Assembly: GCF_025698545.1 (NCBI RefSeq)
Contig: NC_068569.1
Coordinates: forward strand, 17,546,001 to 17,610,000
Source: Gossypium raimondii
Lineage: Eukaryota > Streptophyta > Magnoliopsida > Malvales > Malvaceae
Reading direction: 5' to 3'
DNA: 64,000 bases
Shown: positions 35,360-47,562 of the stretch, piece by piece
How the letters are laid out: each line of letters opens with the position of its first letter
How positions within the stretch are numbered: the first letter of the stretch is position 1
Made by a program: the position numbers and the translations under genes
The notes under the pieces: model-generated
What the model was told of the DNA's origin: nothing
The model's input: only the letters and a program-made list of their open reading frames with translations
Databases searched by the model: none

Positions 35360-37862
35360 TGTTGACACCATTTTTTGGATAAAAACGGGGTCAACTTGGG
35401 TTTGAAAACAAAAACGAAAACGGGAGTCGCCACCAATCCTTTTTTTATGAGGTGTGATCGGGTCACTTCGAAAAGTGGTTGTTTTTAATAAACGATTTAA
35501 TTTTTATTAAAATAACGATTTTGGTCTCTGAAATTGAAAAAGCGGGTTCGAGAGTCGATTCACATACGAGGAAGGATTAGCACCCTTGATCGCCCAAAAT
35601 TGTTACCTAGTTGATTACTTAATGTCTTGGTGTCGAAAATTGAGAACTTTAAAGAATTTAAAAATATGATCCTTCTTTATGTGTGTTATTTTAAAAATTA
35701 CTCGAATAAATCAAAATGAAAAATGCCTTCTTATCTCGAATTAACAAGATGTCACATCCAGTAAGTTAGGATACGGCACCTCGTATTTTTGAGAGTAAGC
35801 TTGCCTTTTATTTTTTATTTAAACCTCATTTATTTCAAAAAGGATATTCGATTATTTAGGTTTAACGCGAGAAAATCGAAACCCAGTAGTTAGGGCACAA
35901 CTTCTAATTTCCAAATACGAATATTGCCTTTATTATTTTGAAAGTTTAAAAGGATATTTGGCCATTTGGTTGAGCGAGAAATCGAAACCCAGCACGTTAG
36001 GGCACGTTTTCTCGATTTTTCAAGTGCGAAATATTGCCTTATTTAGAAAAATTTTCCTTTTGATGTATGGTAAAATATGTATAACAAAACAATAATGAAT
36101 ATGATGGCGTAAGAATAACACGAGTAATAGCAACGAAAATAAGATAATAAAAGGACCAATCAATAACATACAAAGTGACAAATACATAGACAAATGAAAT
36201 TGAATCATTCTTTCTAAATAATAATGAAAGTGTAAATAAATAAATAAATAACGAATAGATGTAAAAAAAAAACATATATACATGAATGTACACAAAATTA
36301 TGAAAATATGAAAATCCATGTATGCATACATATTGTAAGATTATTAAATATAAAAATATATGTAAGTATGTATATACATGTATAGGTATGTGAATTAAAA
36401 CATGTAAATATATAAGTATATATATGCATGTAGAAAACATGAAATATAAAAAATATATATTTAAAATAAATAAAGGATGTGTACATATATATATATATAT
36501 ATAAATTACAAGATATGGTAAGAAATGTATATGAGTATATATATATATAAATTATAGAAAAATATGTACGTGTATATATGTATTACAAAAGATGCATGTA
36601 TGTATATAATGATTTAAATCAAGTAATACAAATAATAAGAAAAATATTAGGTAAATAAAATATACACATATATATAACTTAAAATAAATAATAAAGGAAA
36701 CTCCCCTGTTCTTTTTTTTAAAACAAAAAAATAATAATAACTTAAATGAACTAAAGGATGAAAATTAAAATCAAACCAAAATCCGGGGGTCCAAACTGTA
36801 AATATATGAAATATGTGGTAAAGGGACTGAAATAAAAGGCGCCGAGGACATGGGGGACCGATTATAATATTCCCTGTTTGAGTAAAACAAAAGCTGTATT
36901 GAATGTGCTTGAAAATGGAGGGACCAAAGGTGAAAAATACCCATTATGGCAATAATGTGCAGACTTTCCTCCCTTAAACGACGCAGTTTAGAATCTTGTA
37001 TAAATAGAAAAAGATAAAGCCCTAAAAAAGCATCAGCCTCCATTTCCCCTTTTTTTTAAAAAAAAACTGAGGATTTCAAATCCTCTCAACTCCCCTTCCT
37101 CGGCCGTTCCGATTCGCCGCCACGGCCGGTGGCCGGCGTCGCGCAAAGGGGGCTCCCGATCCGCACGTTGAAGCACCTTTAAAGGTCCGAGCCTTGGAAA
37201 GGGGAATCGATGAGAAAACAAGATCTTTGGCCCCCTCTCGAGCCCGAATCCGACGACGGCGAAGGACCATCGCCGGCCGGTCTAAGGGCCGATTCAGGTG
37301 CACTCCCTCTTCCTTTTTTTTTATATTTATTTTCCTTATTAAAATGAAGTTGTAAAAAGAAAAAGATAAAAAAAATAAAATGAAAATGAATAGAAACCGG
37401 TAAAGGCTTAACCTTTTTGAACTTCTACTTTTTTGTTTTTGATTTCTAATGTGCGTTTTTTACCAGGGAAATCGAAGAAAAAAAAGATACAAGAAAACAT
37501 TCGGCCTTTATAGCCAAAATACAAAATCTTTCCGTTCTATTCTCTGTCGTTTCTTTTTTGTCTATCTCTTCTTTTGTTGTTTTCTTTTTAGTCCGCGTGT
37601 CTTCTTCTCCTTGCAGTGCCCGTGGCGGCAAGTGGTGGCAGAGCGTGCAGTGGGCGTGTGTGTGACGAGGAGGCCACGCGAGGCATGCGGCGCTAGGGTT
37701 TGGGGGGCATCTTTCTGCCGAAAATGTTAATGTTGTCTGGGCTGGGTTTTTAATTTTTGTTTTGGGCCATGGGCTACATTGGGCTTGTTATTTTCCTTTG
37801 TAATTAGACTGTTGTTTATCTTGTTTTAATATTCGGGCCTGGGCATAAAATTGGGCCTTACA
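35360..37862 (-). mobile_element. Solo LTR, gypsy-like family, minus orientation
   Basis: In plus coordinates it reads TGTTGACACCATTTTTTGGA ... TTGGGCCTTACA, flanked by perfect duplications ACCAC at 35355-35359 and 37863-37867. It is 2503 bp and the reverse-oriented relative of the LTRs at 38104-40345 and 47563-49827. No internal region is present. TA-rich microsatellite tracts lie at 36480-36560. The GC-rich part at 37080-37300 is the portion that looks exon-like on the plus strand. Confidence 0.9.
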
Positions 37863-37867
37863 ACCAC

Positions 37868-38098
37868 ACTCCCCGAATGAAAAGAAAAATATGGTACTTA
37901 TTAAGACACGATAATTAATATGAAATTTCCTTCATGTTTGCGCTCTCCCTCAACCATTGCATCCAAGGGAGGTTCGCTTGAGATTGTAAATGACTCTTAC
38001 GGAATAAAATATGCCATATTTCATTGCTTATATGACATGACCTAAAATGATGATCAATGGTTTCAAGCTATCGACTACACAAAGGGCACTCTTGAATA
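37868..38098 (-). pseudogene. LINE piece: zf-RVT region
   Basis: A 231-bp fragment between two LTR insertions. On the minus strand it reads like the zinc-binding region after a LINE reverse transcriptase (FIQECPLCVV followed by DSLKPLIIILGHVI). It fits between the RT piece to the right and the RNase H piece to the left. Confidence 0.6.
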
Positions 38099-38103
38099 AA
38101 ACA

Positions 38104-39298
38104 TGTAAAGCCCATATTTTGCCCGGGCCCGAACCAGGATAACAAGCCAAAAAATAAAAATTATAGTCCATTACAAATGGCCCAACTGACCCAAAAAAAA
38201 CAAGGCCCAGATGGCCCAAAATTAAAACAATTTCAGCAAAATCAGAAACCTAGAAACTCTAGTGCGCCGCATCTTGCTACCCATGTGCCTCCAACAGATT
38301 GTCGCCAGAGGTGCCGCCACCGCCACCACCTTTGCACCAAACGACAAATCTTTGCCTCTGTTGACAACAACACACGCAAAATAGAAACCAAACACATAAG
38401 CGGAGAAGAACAACAAAATAGTAATAAACATATATAAAAATGTATTAAAAAAGGCTATAAAAAGCCATTCAAGTGGTCAGTAATGGGGTTCACCCTTTTG
38501 AAAAGAAAAAGGAAATAAAAAGGTGACTCTTTTGGTGTCCGAATCTCTTCTCTTTTATTTTATTTTATTTTGTTTATTTTTATCTTCTACACTAAATAAC
38601 AAACGAAAACCAAAAAACCTTACTGCTGGGCACGGAGGAGAGAAGACGGCGGTTTCCACTGTTCTTGGTCTTCGACTCCTTTTGAGGATTTGGCCTAGAT
38701 CCGTACCCTAGGGACGCTAGGCTTCAAAAGGGATCGAAAAGATCGATTTTGGACCTCCGGCCACACACGGTGGCTCTACTGGCGGAGACTCATGGAAGCC
38801 TTGGTAAGGCCATCTCAAATCGAACTGAGAAAAGGAAAAAGAGAGTTTTCTCTGTTTTTCAACAAAATGATGAACAGTTTATTTTAGCCCTTTTTTTATA
38901 TTTATATTAAACACAAAACACGCTTGTTTTGGAGAGGGATCCGTAGCGTCGACTGACCCGACCCAGAGGATCCGCGTGTTTTTAGTTTTTGGGCTATTTT
39001 GCCTGATCCCCATGATTTTGTATCGTGTTACAATTTGATCCTTTTTCGTTATTTTCTCTTATTTTAATTTAGCCCTGCAATTTTATTTTGTTTCGACTTG
39101 GCCCGTTTCAACGCTGCGTTTTGGGTCCGTGGTTTATTTGTTGTTTCGGTCCTTCCATTTTCGCTGCGTTGCAATAATATCCTTTTCGTTTTCCTTTATT
39201 TGAATTGGTCTTATATGTTTTATTTCATTTCGATTTCATCCTTTTTTAGTATCTGTTATTATTTAGTCAATTTTGTTAACTTTATTATTTTAATGTTA

Positions 39299-39344
<46 letters not shown>

Positions 39345-40345
39345 TTTCATTAATAATTATTATGTAATATTAAATATATGTGCCATGTTATATTATCATT
39401 ATTATATAAGTGTTTATACATTACATATATTTTATCTAATATATAAATATTTTTATATATATGCATATTTACGTACGTATACCTATATACCTTTTTCCTC
39501 ATGAATATATGTATACATACTTATATATGTATTTTACTTAATAATTTTAAAATACACATATGTACATACATTTTTATATGTTATAATTTTCATATAATTT
39601 TTTTATTTTTATGTTCATTTATGTATTTGTTTATATGTTTATTTTATGCTTTAGTTTATTTATTTATTTATTTGCTATGGAATGTATGATTGATTTATTA
39701 TTCTTTTGTTCGTTTTTTTATTTACATAATCATGTTTATTATTCCATCATGCACATAAATACCATATTTCAAAAAAGGAAAATATTTCAAAATAAGGCAA
39801 TGTTTTGCGTTTGGGAATTCGAGAAAACATGTCCTAATGTGCTGGGTGTCGATTTTTCTCGTTCAACCAAATAGCTAAATATCCGTTCAAAAATTTCAAA
39901 ATAAGGCAATGTTTTGCGTTTGGAAATTCGAGGAACGTGCCCTAAGGTGCTGGGTTTCGATGTCTCGTTTAACCAAATTGCCAAATATCCTCTTGAATTT
40001 TAATCCCTCCCATTCGAAGTTTCTTTTAAGGATCGTATTTTGAAATTCTTTAAAGTTTTCAGTTTTTCGACACTAAGACATTAAATAATCAACTAGGTAC
40101 TAATTTTGGGCGTATCGAGGGTGCTAATCCTTCCTCGTGCGTAACCTACTCCTGAACCCGTTTTTCTGAATTTCGTGGACCAAACTTGTTGTTTTAATAA
40201 AATCAAATCGTTTATTAAAAACAACCACTTTTCGAGGTGATCCGATCACACCTCATAAAAAAGGATCGGTGGCGACTCCCATTTTCGTTTTCATTTTCCA
40301 AAACCTAAGTCGACCCCGTTTTCCATCCAAAAAATGGTGTCAACA
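38104..40345 (+). repeat. 5' LTR
   Basis: TGTAAAGCCCATATTTTGCC ... AAAATGGTGTCAACA. It differs from the 3' LTR at many sites, mostly one- to three-base indels in the first 1 kb. It contains a TTA microsatellite near 39300-39340 and TA-rich runs at 39360-39560. Confidence 0.9.
38455..38462 (+). promoter_or_regulatory. Putative TATA box of the LTR promoter
   Basis: CTATAAAAAGCC in a context kept in the 3' LTR (47914-47923) and, reversed, in the LTR at 60654-62926. Retrotransposon transcription usually starts about 30 bp downstream of such a box; the start site is not shown by sequence. Confidence 0.45.
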
Positions 40346-40348
40346 GCT

Positions 40349-40367
40349 TGGCGACTCCGCTAGGGAC
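40349..40367 (+). other. Primer binding site, probably for tRNA-Arg
   Basis: TGGCGACTCCGCTAGGGAC begins three bases after the 5' LTR. It is nearly the reverse complement of a plant tRNA-Arg 3' end (...CAGCGGAGTCGCCA, with acceptor GACTCCG). The match to that tRNA is from general knowledge and has one visible difference. Confidence 0.7.
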
Positions 40368-41002
40368 TTTTTTTAAAATAAGAGAGTCAAGCCACGAGTT
40401 GATTACTTTTTGTCTTTTTGTCGAAAATCAAAAACTTGGTTTAAATATATGATCCTTTCATTGCATTTCATTCGTCTTTATTACAATTGTCATCATTGTG
40501 CTTTATAATTGCTGTGTTGGTTTAAATTTTTGTATCCTTCTACATAGCATTGCATGACCGTTGGTCACACCCTTTAAGTGGGAGTGAGATACTAGTCCTT
40601 TGTGAGGTTTTCACCTCCGTGCAGGATAGTGAATCACTTTCGGGATACATCCGTACCTATGTCTTCGTGAGATTTTTGTCTCCGTGCAGCCATAGGGAAA
40701 TGTATTCCCCTGAACCAAACTCGGTCTGTATGAGCCTATAATGGGTGAAGATCGAGGAATCTGCTAGTTCGGGTACCTTATCTTTAGAACCAACCTTCAT
40801 ATAGTGGACTTAGGAACTTAACCTAGGTAGAGCCACTCCAAATCCCTAGTATTTACCTAATTAGTACTTTTTGTTTTCCGTGCTTGCTTATGTTTTGTTC
40901 TAACCCTTCTTGTTGTGTTTTGATTATGATTGCATTACATTGCATTTGCATCTTAGGAAAGAGATATTGATTCAAGTTCAATTACTAAATTAGAAAGCTT
41001 GT

Positions 41003-42334
41003 CATGGAATACGGATTCCTTGATAAAGTGGAAAACAATACGACTTCCTGAATATATTCTGAGAAACACAAGAATGGCAATGGAAGAGTTCGTGACCCTG
41101 CTTCATGACCTGAGGATTCAAGGCAATTGTCTAAGAGCCTTCAACATTCCACTCCCTTAGAGAATGAGCTAGCAATGGCATCTATTGGCGAGATTACCTC
41201 AAACATGCGGATGAAGAAAAAGACCGATGTTGTTTCTTGGAATATGAGGGTGAGGCCGTACATGTATCCGTTTTATGTAAGGGAATTTACTTTCTAGAAA
41301 AGTTTCCTAAATGTAGTTGAATCAGAATCAACGTCTCTTTAGGTATTCATTTCATGCATTTGCATTACATTGCATTACATGCATTAAAATCCATTGAAAG
41401 AGTCTAAACGAGTAAATCTATTTCAGCTAACCGGGAAAACCAACCAACCAAACACCCTTACGGTATCCAAGCAAAGACTAGAGAAATAGAACAAAGGTTG
41501 GAAAAATTAGAGCGAATACAGATCCTGATGCAGGAGCAATTGACTAAATTTCAACAGGAGATGAGAGATCAGATGCTAGAATTACGGAGAACTATGATAA
41601 ACCAGTTCAACCGATTGCTAGCTGGAAAGTCAAAAGAAGTGCAAGACCCGGTGGTTTACTTTAGGGTTAATAATGAGGATCTTGTCTATTCCTTAGATTG
41701 TACCCGACAAGTGCCCAGGTCCAGCCAGATGGGCGCCCACAAGGGGCACTCTTTACTATCGGATCCCAATATTATCAGACTGGTACATCGACACCAGTGA
41801 ATTGCCTGACAGGCTTAGGATCCAATTTGAAGAACGATTTAGTTAATCATGTTGCTAATCTAGCCGAAATAAAGCAGATGAGGGTAGAGTACCCAGATAC
41901 TATAAATGCCCCAAGGAAAGAAAGGGAATAAAAAGGATAACGCAGGCGGATATAACAAGGGCCACTCAAAACCAATCACTATGGGCAGGCCAAAGACGGA
42001 GACCACCAGCCATCAGAGCCCTTTAAAGCAAGGACTTTGTGTGAAACAAGGTACGGAGAACCTCCAGTTTACGCCAATCTCGATGACGTATAAGGAACTA
42101 TATCAAAAGTTATTCGATGCGCACATTGTTTCCCCTTTCTACTCAAAACCCCCACAGCCTCCGTACCCCAAATGGCACGATGCGAATGCACAATGCGAAT
42201 ACCATGCGGGAAATACGGGGCATTCCATAGAGAATTGCATTGCTTTCAAGAAACTGGTTGAAAAATTCATCAACATGGGTGTTGTCAAGTTTGATGACTC
42301 TAGTGCGAAAAATCCGTTACCCAATCATAATTGA
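41003..42334 (+). pseudogene. Decayed gag of the LTR retrotransposon
   Basis: Pieces in several frames: a coiled-coil-like segment with REIEQRLEKLERIQILMQEQ and LTKFQQEMRDQML (41460-41640); a proline/glutamine-rich stretch (TSAQVQPDGRPQGALF, about 41700-41760); and a C-terminal part (41906-42334) with MTYKELYQKLFDAHIVSPFY, PPYPKWHDANAQCEYHAG and TGHSIENCIAFKKLVEKFI. CEYH...GHSIENC is the zinc-knuckle-like region of plant gypsy gag-pol proteins. Frameshifts and stops at about 41800, 41930 and 42335 disable it. Confidence 0.8.
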
Positions 42335-42785
42335 TAATGGAGCCAATGTAATGCACGGAGAAGAGTGGGAGGTGTTCACATCGACGAAAAGCAAATGAAA
42401 ATGGACCTTGTTGGATACCTGTCCTTTTAAATCTAGAGTGTTTTAAGCAATTAGCTTGTGGAAGAGATCCCTATAGTTTTTAGAGCTTTTCTAGAGTAAT
42501 GTTCAGAACATTTTGTTGTTTTTAGCCTAGAAATGATAGAAATTCCTTTGTGAAATAGGCTTATATCTGAACGTTGTTATTTTAATGAAGTACATCTTTG
42601 CAATTATTACTGAGCCAATATTTTCATTCTTTACAAACAATTCCAGATTCTTTCATTCTTTTGAATTTACTTCTAAATTGTTATTCATTCATTCATAATC
42701 ATATTGTATAAATAATCATTTGTAAATTTATACATTCTTTTGTATATTCTTCGGTACTTATTACGGGTCTTCGGATATCAATTAC

Positions 42786-43060
42786 ATGAATGACGCTGCT
42801 ACAGACTCAGATTTTCCTCTTGAGTGTGGCATGTGTTTAGACGGATCTCATGGCTTTGGAAATGACATAGATCGTAGCTTGTCTCCGGACTTATTGAGGA
42901 GGGTTGAGCAGGAGGATAGACGGATCATACTTCACAAGGAACCATTAGAAATTGAGAGCTTGGTGAAGATTAGAACTGACCTGACTGCAAAGACGAAGCA
43001 AAACCTTGTTGAGTTACCTCTAGAATTCAAAGATGTCTTTGTATGATCATACCAGGGTAT
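42786..43060 (+). pseudogene. Short pol remnant just upstream of the reverse transcriptase
   Basis: An 86-codon frame (LLRRVEQEDRRIILHKEPLE, then VELPLEFKDVFV) followed directly by a stop and SYQGM. This matches the linker that leads into the gypsy reverse transcriptase (LKEYVDIFAWSYQDMPG type). The catalytic domains that should follow are absent. Confidence 0.65.
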
Positions 43061-43229
43061 GCTTCGATTCCTATAATGAAACACCTGCATGACAAAGACG
43101 ATGTCGAAATTTGCGGTCTGACGATGTAATTCTTTGCCAGGGCAATGCCTCTCTCGTTGAATCAGCATAGCTCCGCCCATTTGAAGTCGAGTTTCCTGAT
43201 TAAGAGGAAGATCCAAAGTTTTTGTCAAA

Positions 43230-45590
43230 GTTGCATCCCAAAAGGCTCAGATCAAAAAAGTGAAGAAAAAAGAAAAATCAAAATCAAAGTCAAAATGAAA
43301 ATGAAAATGAAAAAAATAAAAAAACAAAAAAACAAAAAGAAGAAAGAAGGAAAAAAATCAAAATCAAAATCAAAATCAAAATGAAAATGAAACTGAGAAA
43401 AAGAAAGAAGAATGAAAAAGAGAAATCTAGATGAAAAAAATCAGAATGAAAAAGAAAAAGAAAAATAAAATGAGAGGCCAAAGTGAAACCCGCAAAGGGC
43501 GCTTTGTGACCAAATGAGGTTTTGAGTTGAAAACCCGAAAAGGGCGACTCAAATTTCGAGCACAATGAGGCATGGACATCACCATTATCGAAGACTTCTA
43601 ATGGGCATTGCTTCATTTTGAGAGGCTACTTCATGAGCCAAAGTCATCGTATACCGATACAGAATTTCAGAGAAGAGGGTATTGGAGAATGCATTGAGCT
43701 TAAACAATGGCACGATCGCTGAGGTCTCAAATTAACTCAGAAGTGGACACCACGATTCGTCACTGAATTACCTAGAGTTGAACATCGAAAATTGAAGGAA
43801 AATGACTGAGACTTACAAGGATTGGCATGAGAAATTACTATTTGCCTTCCCTGCTTGTCGAACATCTGTACCGGGGCAATACATTTCTCGTTGGTTTGCG
43901 GGGTTTAGGTACTTTTACCTATCGAAATCCTTTCTCTTTGAGTATTAGTTGAGCTAGAATTGGATGAAGCAGAATGGATCCAATCGTAATGCGATCAGTT
44001 GAACCTAAAAAAGGGGTTAAAAGCTATTCTTCAGGGTCGGATGTACCAGAAATAAATGATACTAGCCCATAATGAACAGTGTCATCTTAGAGAATTCCAC
44101 GAGAGGGTTGGATGTCGAAAAAGATCATTCCTCTCCAAAAAGATTCCAAGGGGAAATGAATGCCAAACCAGGAATGTCCCTACGTTGTAAAGAAGACATT
44201 TTTTAGAAGAGCACTGATCCTGAGTGAGATTGCTAGTCCTATAAACTCGGATCCAGTCAATAAATACTTCGTTTAAAGAAGGAGAAAGGACCAAGGTGAA
44301 CACCCGCAAAGGACACTCTGAAAAAAAATGAAAAATGAGAATTAAAAAGGAAAAAGGAAAATGAAAAATGAAAGATAAAAAATGGAGAGGCTAAAGGGAA
44401 AACCCGCAAGGGGCACCTTAAGCCAAAGGTGATTTGAGTTGAAAACTCGAAAAGAGCGGCTCAAATATTGATTAAAGCGGGGCATGACATAATCAAAGCA
44501 ACTCGAATCTTGACCAAATTAGGTATATGGTGATCTTGCTATGCCTGAATCAGCTGAAAAGGATAGGCGACATCTTGGCGCATCGACAGAGCACTGTAGA
44601 TCTCCTAAACACATGTCCAACTCAAAATGGTCTTCAGAAAGTTTGTATAGAGAAGTTCAAGCTGCGATATCCGGTGCACCCAATTCTCATATTATTTGTT
44701 GTTCTTGGAATACTTTTTTCCTTTCCAAGATATACATTCCCAATTAATTTCTTTGTCATCCTTCTTTATTATTTTCGATAATTTGTTCTTTCGAGCTATG
44801 CTCAGAACCAACTTTATTCTTATCCATTGTTATGACCTTTTTGCAAACATATTGCATTGGAATAATGATTAATAGACTAATAAAACTTTCACAAAGGAAG
44901 TTTTGCATATTACTCTGGAAAGTTTCTAAATATCACAGGAACCTGAAACAGGATGATTGTTTAGAACACACCAAGTAAAGGTTGGAAGTTTGAGAAGGAA
45001 GAGTCTAAATTTGGACTTTCTCTTTAGATTTCGTTGTCAAATGCGTTGATTGAACAAAATGATAAGATGACGGCTTAACGGCAAAGCTGGAATGAACAAG
45101 CAAGCAATAATCATCAGGCAGTAGGAAGAGGTTACCTCGGAGAAGAGACCCTTCATCTGCGCATAAGTCTTTGGTATGACACCCTGAGAATGGTGTAAGA
45201 AACCAGAACGATTTAGGTCATGTATCCTCGATTTGTGATAAGATAGGATTGAGATAAAAGCCACATATTTCTACCCTTGGATTGTAGTGGGAGATGATGG
45301 TACAAATTGTGCGTCCCAATGGATTGAACTTTGAGGTTTACAGTGGGGGCAACCTGGCTAATTGTTTCTCCAGAAAAGCCAGTCGGCGAGAAGGTGTTAT
45401 AGCACGTCAGTCGCAAAGCTTTAATAAACTTCGAGTAATGAAAACCTAAGCGGGATCATTCTAAAAAAATAATAATAATAAATAAAATTCTGCATTCATG
45501 CAAACACCATTCACACATGTCTGGTTAGGAGTATTTGATTCATTTTGATCATGTCATCCTAATCATTAGGCATAATTAGGTTCATTATAC
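43230..45590. other. Noncoding internal region with A-rich runs and a duplicated segment
   Basis: No coding sequence. An A-rich AAATGAAAATG/AAATCAAAATC tract spans 43250-43470. The segment AGAGGCCAAAGTGAAACCCG (about 43470-43570) recurs diverged at 44388-44490 (AGAGGCTAAAGGGAAAACCC), and GGGCAATGCCTCTCTCGTTG at 43141 recurs as GGGCAATACATTTCTCGTTG at 43874. So this region grew by internal duplication. The lysine-rich and phenylalanine-rich frames here are low-complexity by-products. Confidence 0.55.
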
Positions 45591-45595
45591 AGGTC

Positions 45596-47340
45596 ATGTT
45601 CCCCAGAGAACATATCAGTGAATATTTCAGATCTTATCTCCCTGAGGTTGCAGTGGAGCAGATTGACGCCAGAGATCTTATCTCCCTGAGATTACAGCGG
45701 AGCAGATCGAAGACACTATCCTATCTCCCTGAAGTTATAGTGGAGCGGATTAAAATAAAGGATCCTATCTCTCTGAAGTTACAGCAGAGCAGGTCACATA
45801 AAGCCTTATCTCCCTGAAGTTACAGTGGGGCAGGTTGAATATGCTAGTCTTATCTCCCTGAGGTTACAGTGGAGTAGACCGAAGAATTTCAGATCTTATC
45901 TCTCTGAGATTACAGAGGAGCAGATCGAAGCCACAAACCTTATCTCCCTGAAGTTACAGTGGGGCAGGTTGAATATGCAAGTCTTATCTCCCTGAGGTTA
46001 CAGTGGAGTAGACCGAAGAATTTCAAATCTTATCTCCCTGAGATTACAGAGGAGCAGATCGAAGCCACAAACTTTATCTCCCTGAAGTTACAGTGGGGCA
46101 GGTAGAATATGCAAGTCTTATCTCCCTGAGGTTACAGTGGAGTAGATTGAAGCCAGAGATCTTATCTCCCTGAGATTACAGCGGAGCAGATCGAAGACAC
46201 TATCCTATCTCTCTGAAGTTACAGTGGAGCGGATTAAAATAAAAGATCTTATCTCCCTGAGGTTACAATGGAGCAGATTGACACCAGAGATCTTATTTCC
46301 CTGAGATTACAGCGGAGCAGATCGAAGACACTATCCTATCTCCCTGAAGTTATAGTGGAGCGGATTAAAATAAAGGATCCTATCTCTCTGAAGTTACAGC
46401 AGAGCAGGTCACATAAACCCTTATCTCCCTGAAGTTACAGTGGGGCAGGTTGAATATGCAAGTCTTATCTCCCTGAGGTTACAGTGAAGTAGACCGAAGA
46501 ATTTCAGATCTTATCTCCCTGAGATTACAGAGGAGTAGATCGAAGCCACAAACCTTATCTCCCTGAAGTTACAGTGGGGCAGGTTGAATATGCAAGTCTT
46601 ATCTCCCTGAGGTTACAGTGGAGTAGACCGAAGAATTTCAGATCTTATCTCCCTGAGATTACAGAGGAGCAGATCGAAGCCACAAACCTTATCTCCCTGA
46701 AGTTACAGTAGAGGCGGGTTGAATATGCAAGTCTTATCTCCCTGAGGTTACAGTGGAGTAGACCGAAGAATTTCAGATCTTATCTCCCGAGATTACTGAA
46801 GAAGCGATTGAAGCCACAAACCTTATCTCCCGAGATTACTGAAGAGCGATCGAAGCCACAAACCTTATCTCCACGAAGTTACAGTGGGGCGGGTTGAATA
46901 TGCAAGTTTTATCTCCACGAGGTTACAGATGGAGTAGATCAAGAATTTCAAATCTTATCTCCCGAGGTTACAGATGGAGCAGATTGGAGCTAGTAATCCT
47001 ATCTCCCGAGTTACAGATGGAGCGGATTAGAATAAAGGATCTCATCTCTCGAAATTACAGAGAGTAGATCGCATCAGTCTTATCTCCCTGAGGTTACAGT
47101 GGAGTAAACCGAAGAATTTCAGATCTTATCTCCCTGAGGTTACAGTGGAGCAGGTCAAAGATGGTAGATCCTATCTCCCTAAGCAGTAGTGGGGCAGATC
47201 GAAAATGGCGAATCTTATCTTCCTAAACAGTAGTGAAGCAGATTTAAGCTACCAGTCCTATCTCCCTAAGCAGTAGTGAAGCAGATCACATCAAGTCTTA
47301 TCTCCCTAAGCAGTAGCGGAGTAGACAGAAAAAACACAAA
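45596..47340. repeat. Minisatellite with higher-order structure inside the retrotransposon
   Basis: Roughly three dozen units of about 40-50 bp share a CTTATCTCCCTGAGGTTACA core followed by GTGGAGCAGATCGAAG and a variable spacer. In the middle, three unit types (ending GAATTTCAGAT, GAAGCCACAAAC and GAATATGCAAGT) recur as a block of about 134 bp several times. A larger stretch starting near 45665 recurs near 46280. From about 46790 the units decay and carry many small indels. Confidence 0.92.
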
Positions 47341-47547
47341 CATCGTCCCCTTGAAGTTGCTACAAAGAAGATTGAAGCTACAAGTTAGAACTCTCTGAAG
47401 TGCAGTGGAGTGGATCGAAGTAACAAGACACAGTGGACTGGAACAAAGTTATTTGAAGAAGAGAAGCACCAAGAAGTCAAGACTCGGTGAGACCGGGCAA
47501 AATTGGTCTTTCTTAGTCTTTGCTCTGTTCTCGTTACACGATAACGA

Positions 47548-47562
47548 GTAAAGAGGGGCAGC
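47548..47562 (+). other. Polypurine tract
   Basis: GTAAAGAGGGGCAGC immediately before the 3' LTR start TGTAAAGC; this purine-rich run is where plus-strand DNA synthesis of the retrotransposon would prime. Confidence 0.75.

Noticed and set aside
36020..36486. Tyr/Ile/Phe-rich membrane-like proteins, also at 39501-39874, 48982-49356 and 61125-61617
   Set aside because: Recurring at homologous TA-rich places in all LTR copies; compositional artefact of ATAT repeats, interrupted differently in each copy.
37033..37303. Arginine/proline-rich minus-strand frames that look like a GC-rich exon
   Set aside because: They lie inside a solo LTR and are not kept as frames in the related LTRs; GC content alone produces them.
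43145..43616. Lysine-rich plus-strand and Phe/Leu-rich minus-strand proteins
   Set aside because: Low-complexity translation of an A-rich run inside the retrotransposon.
45596..47340. CRISPR-like array of repeats and spacers
   Set aside because: Unit cores vary, spacers repeat in blocks, and the array lies between the LTRs of a retrotransposon in a plant genome; it is a minisatellite.
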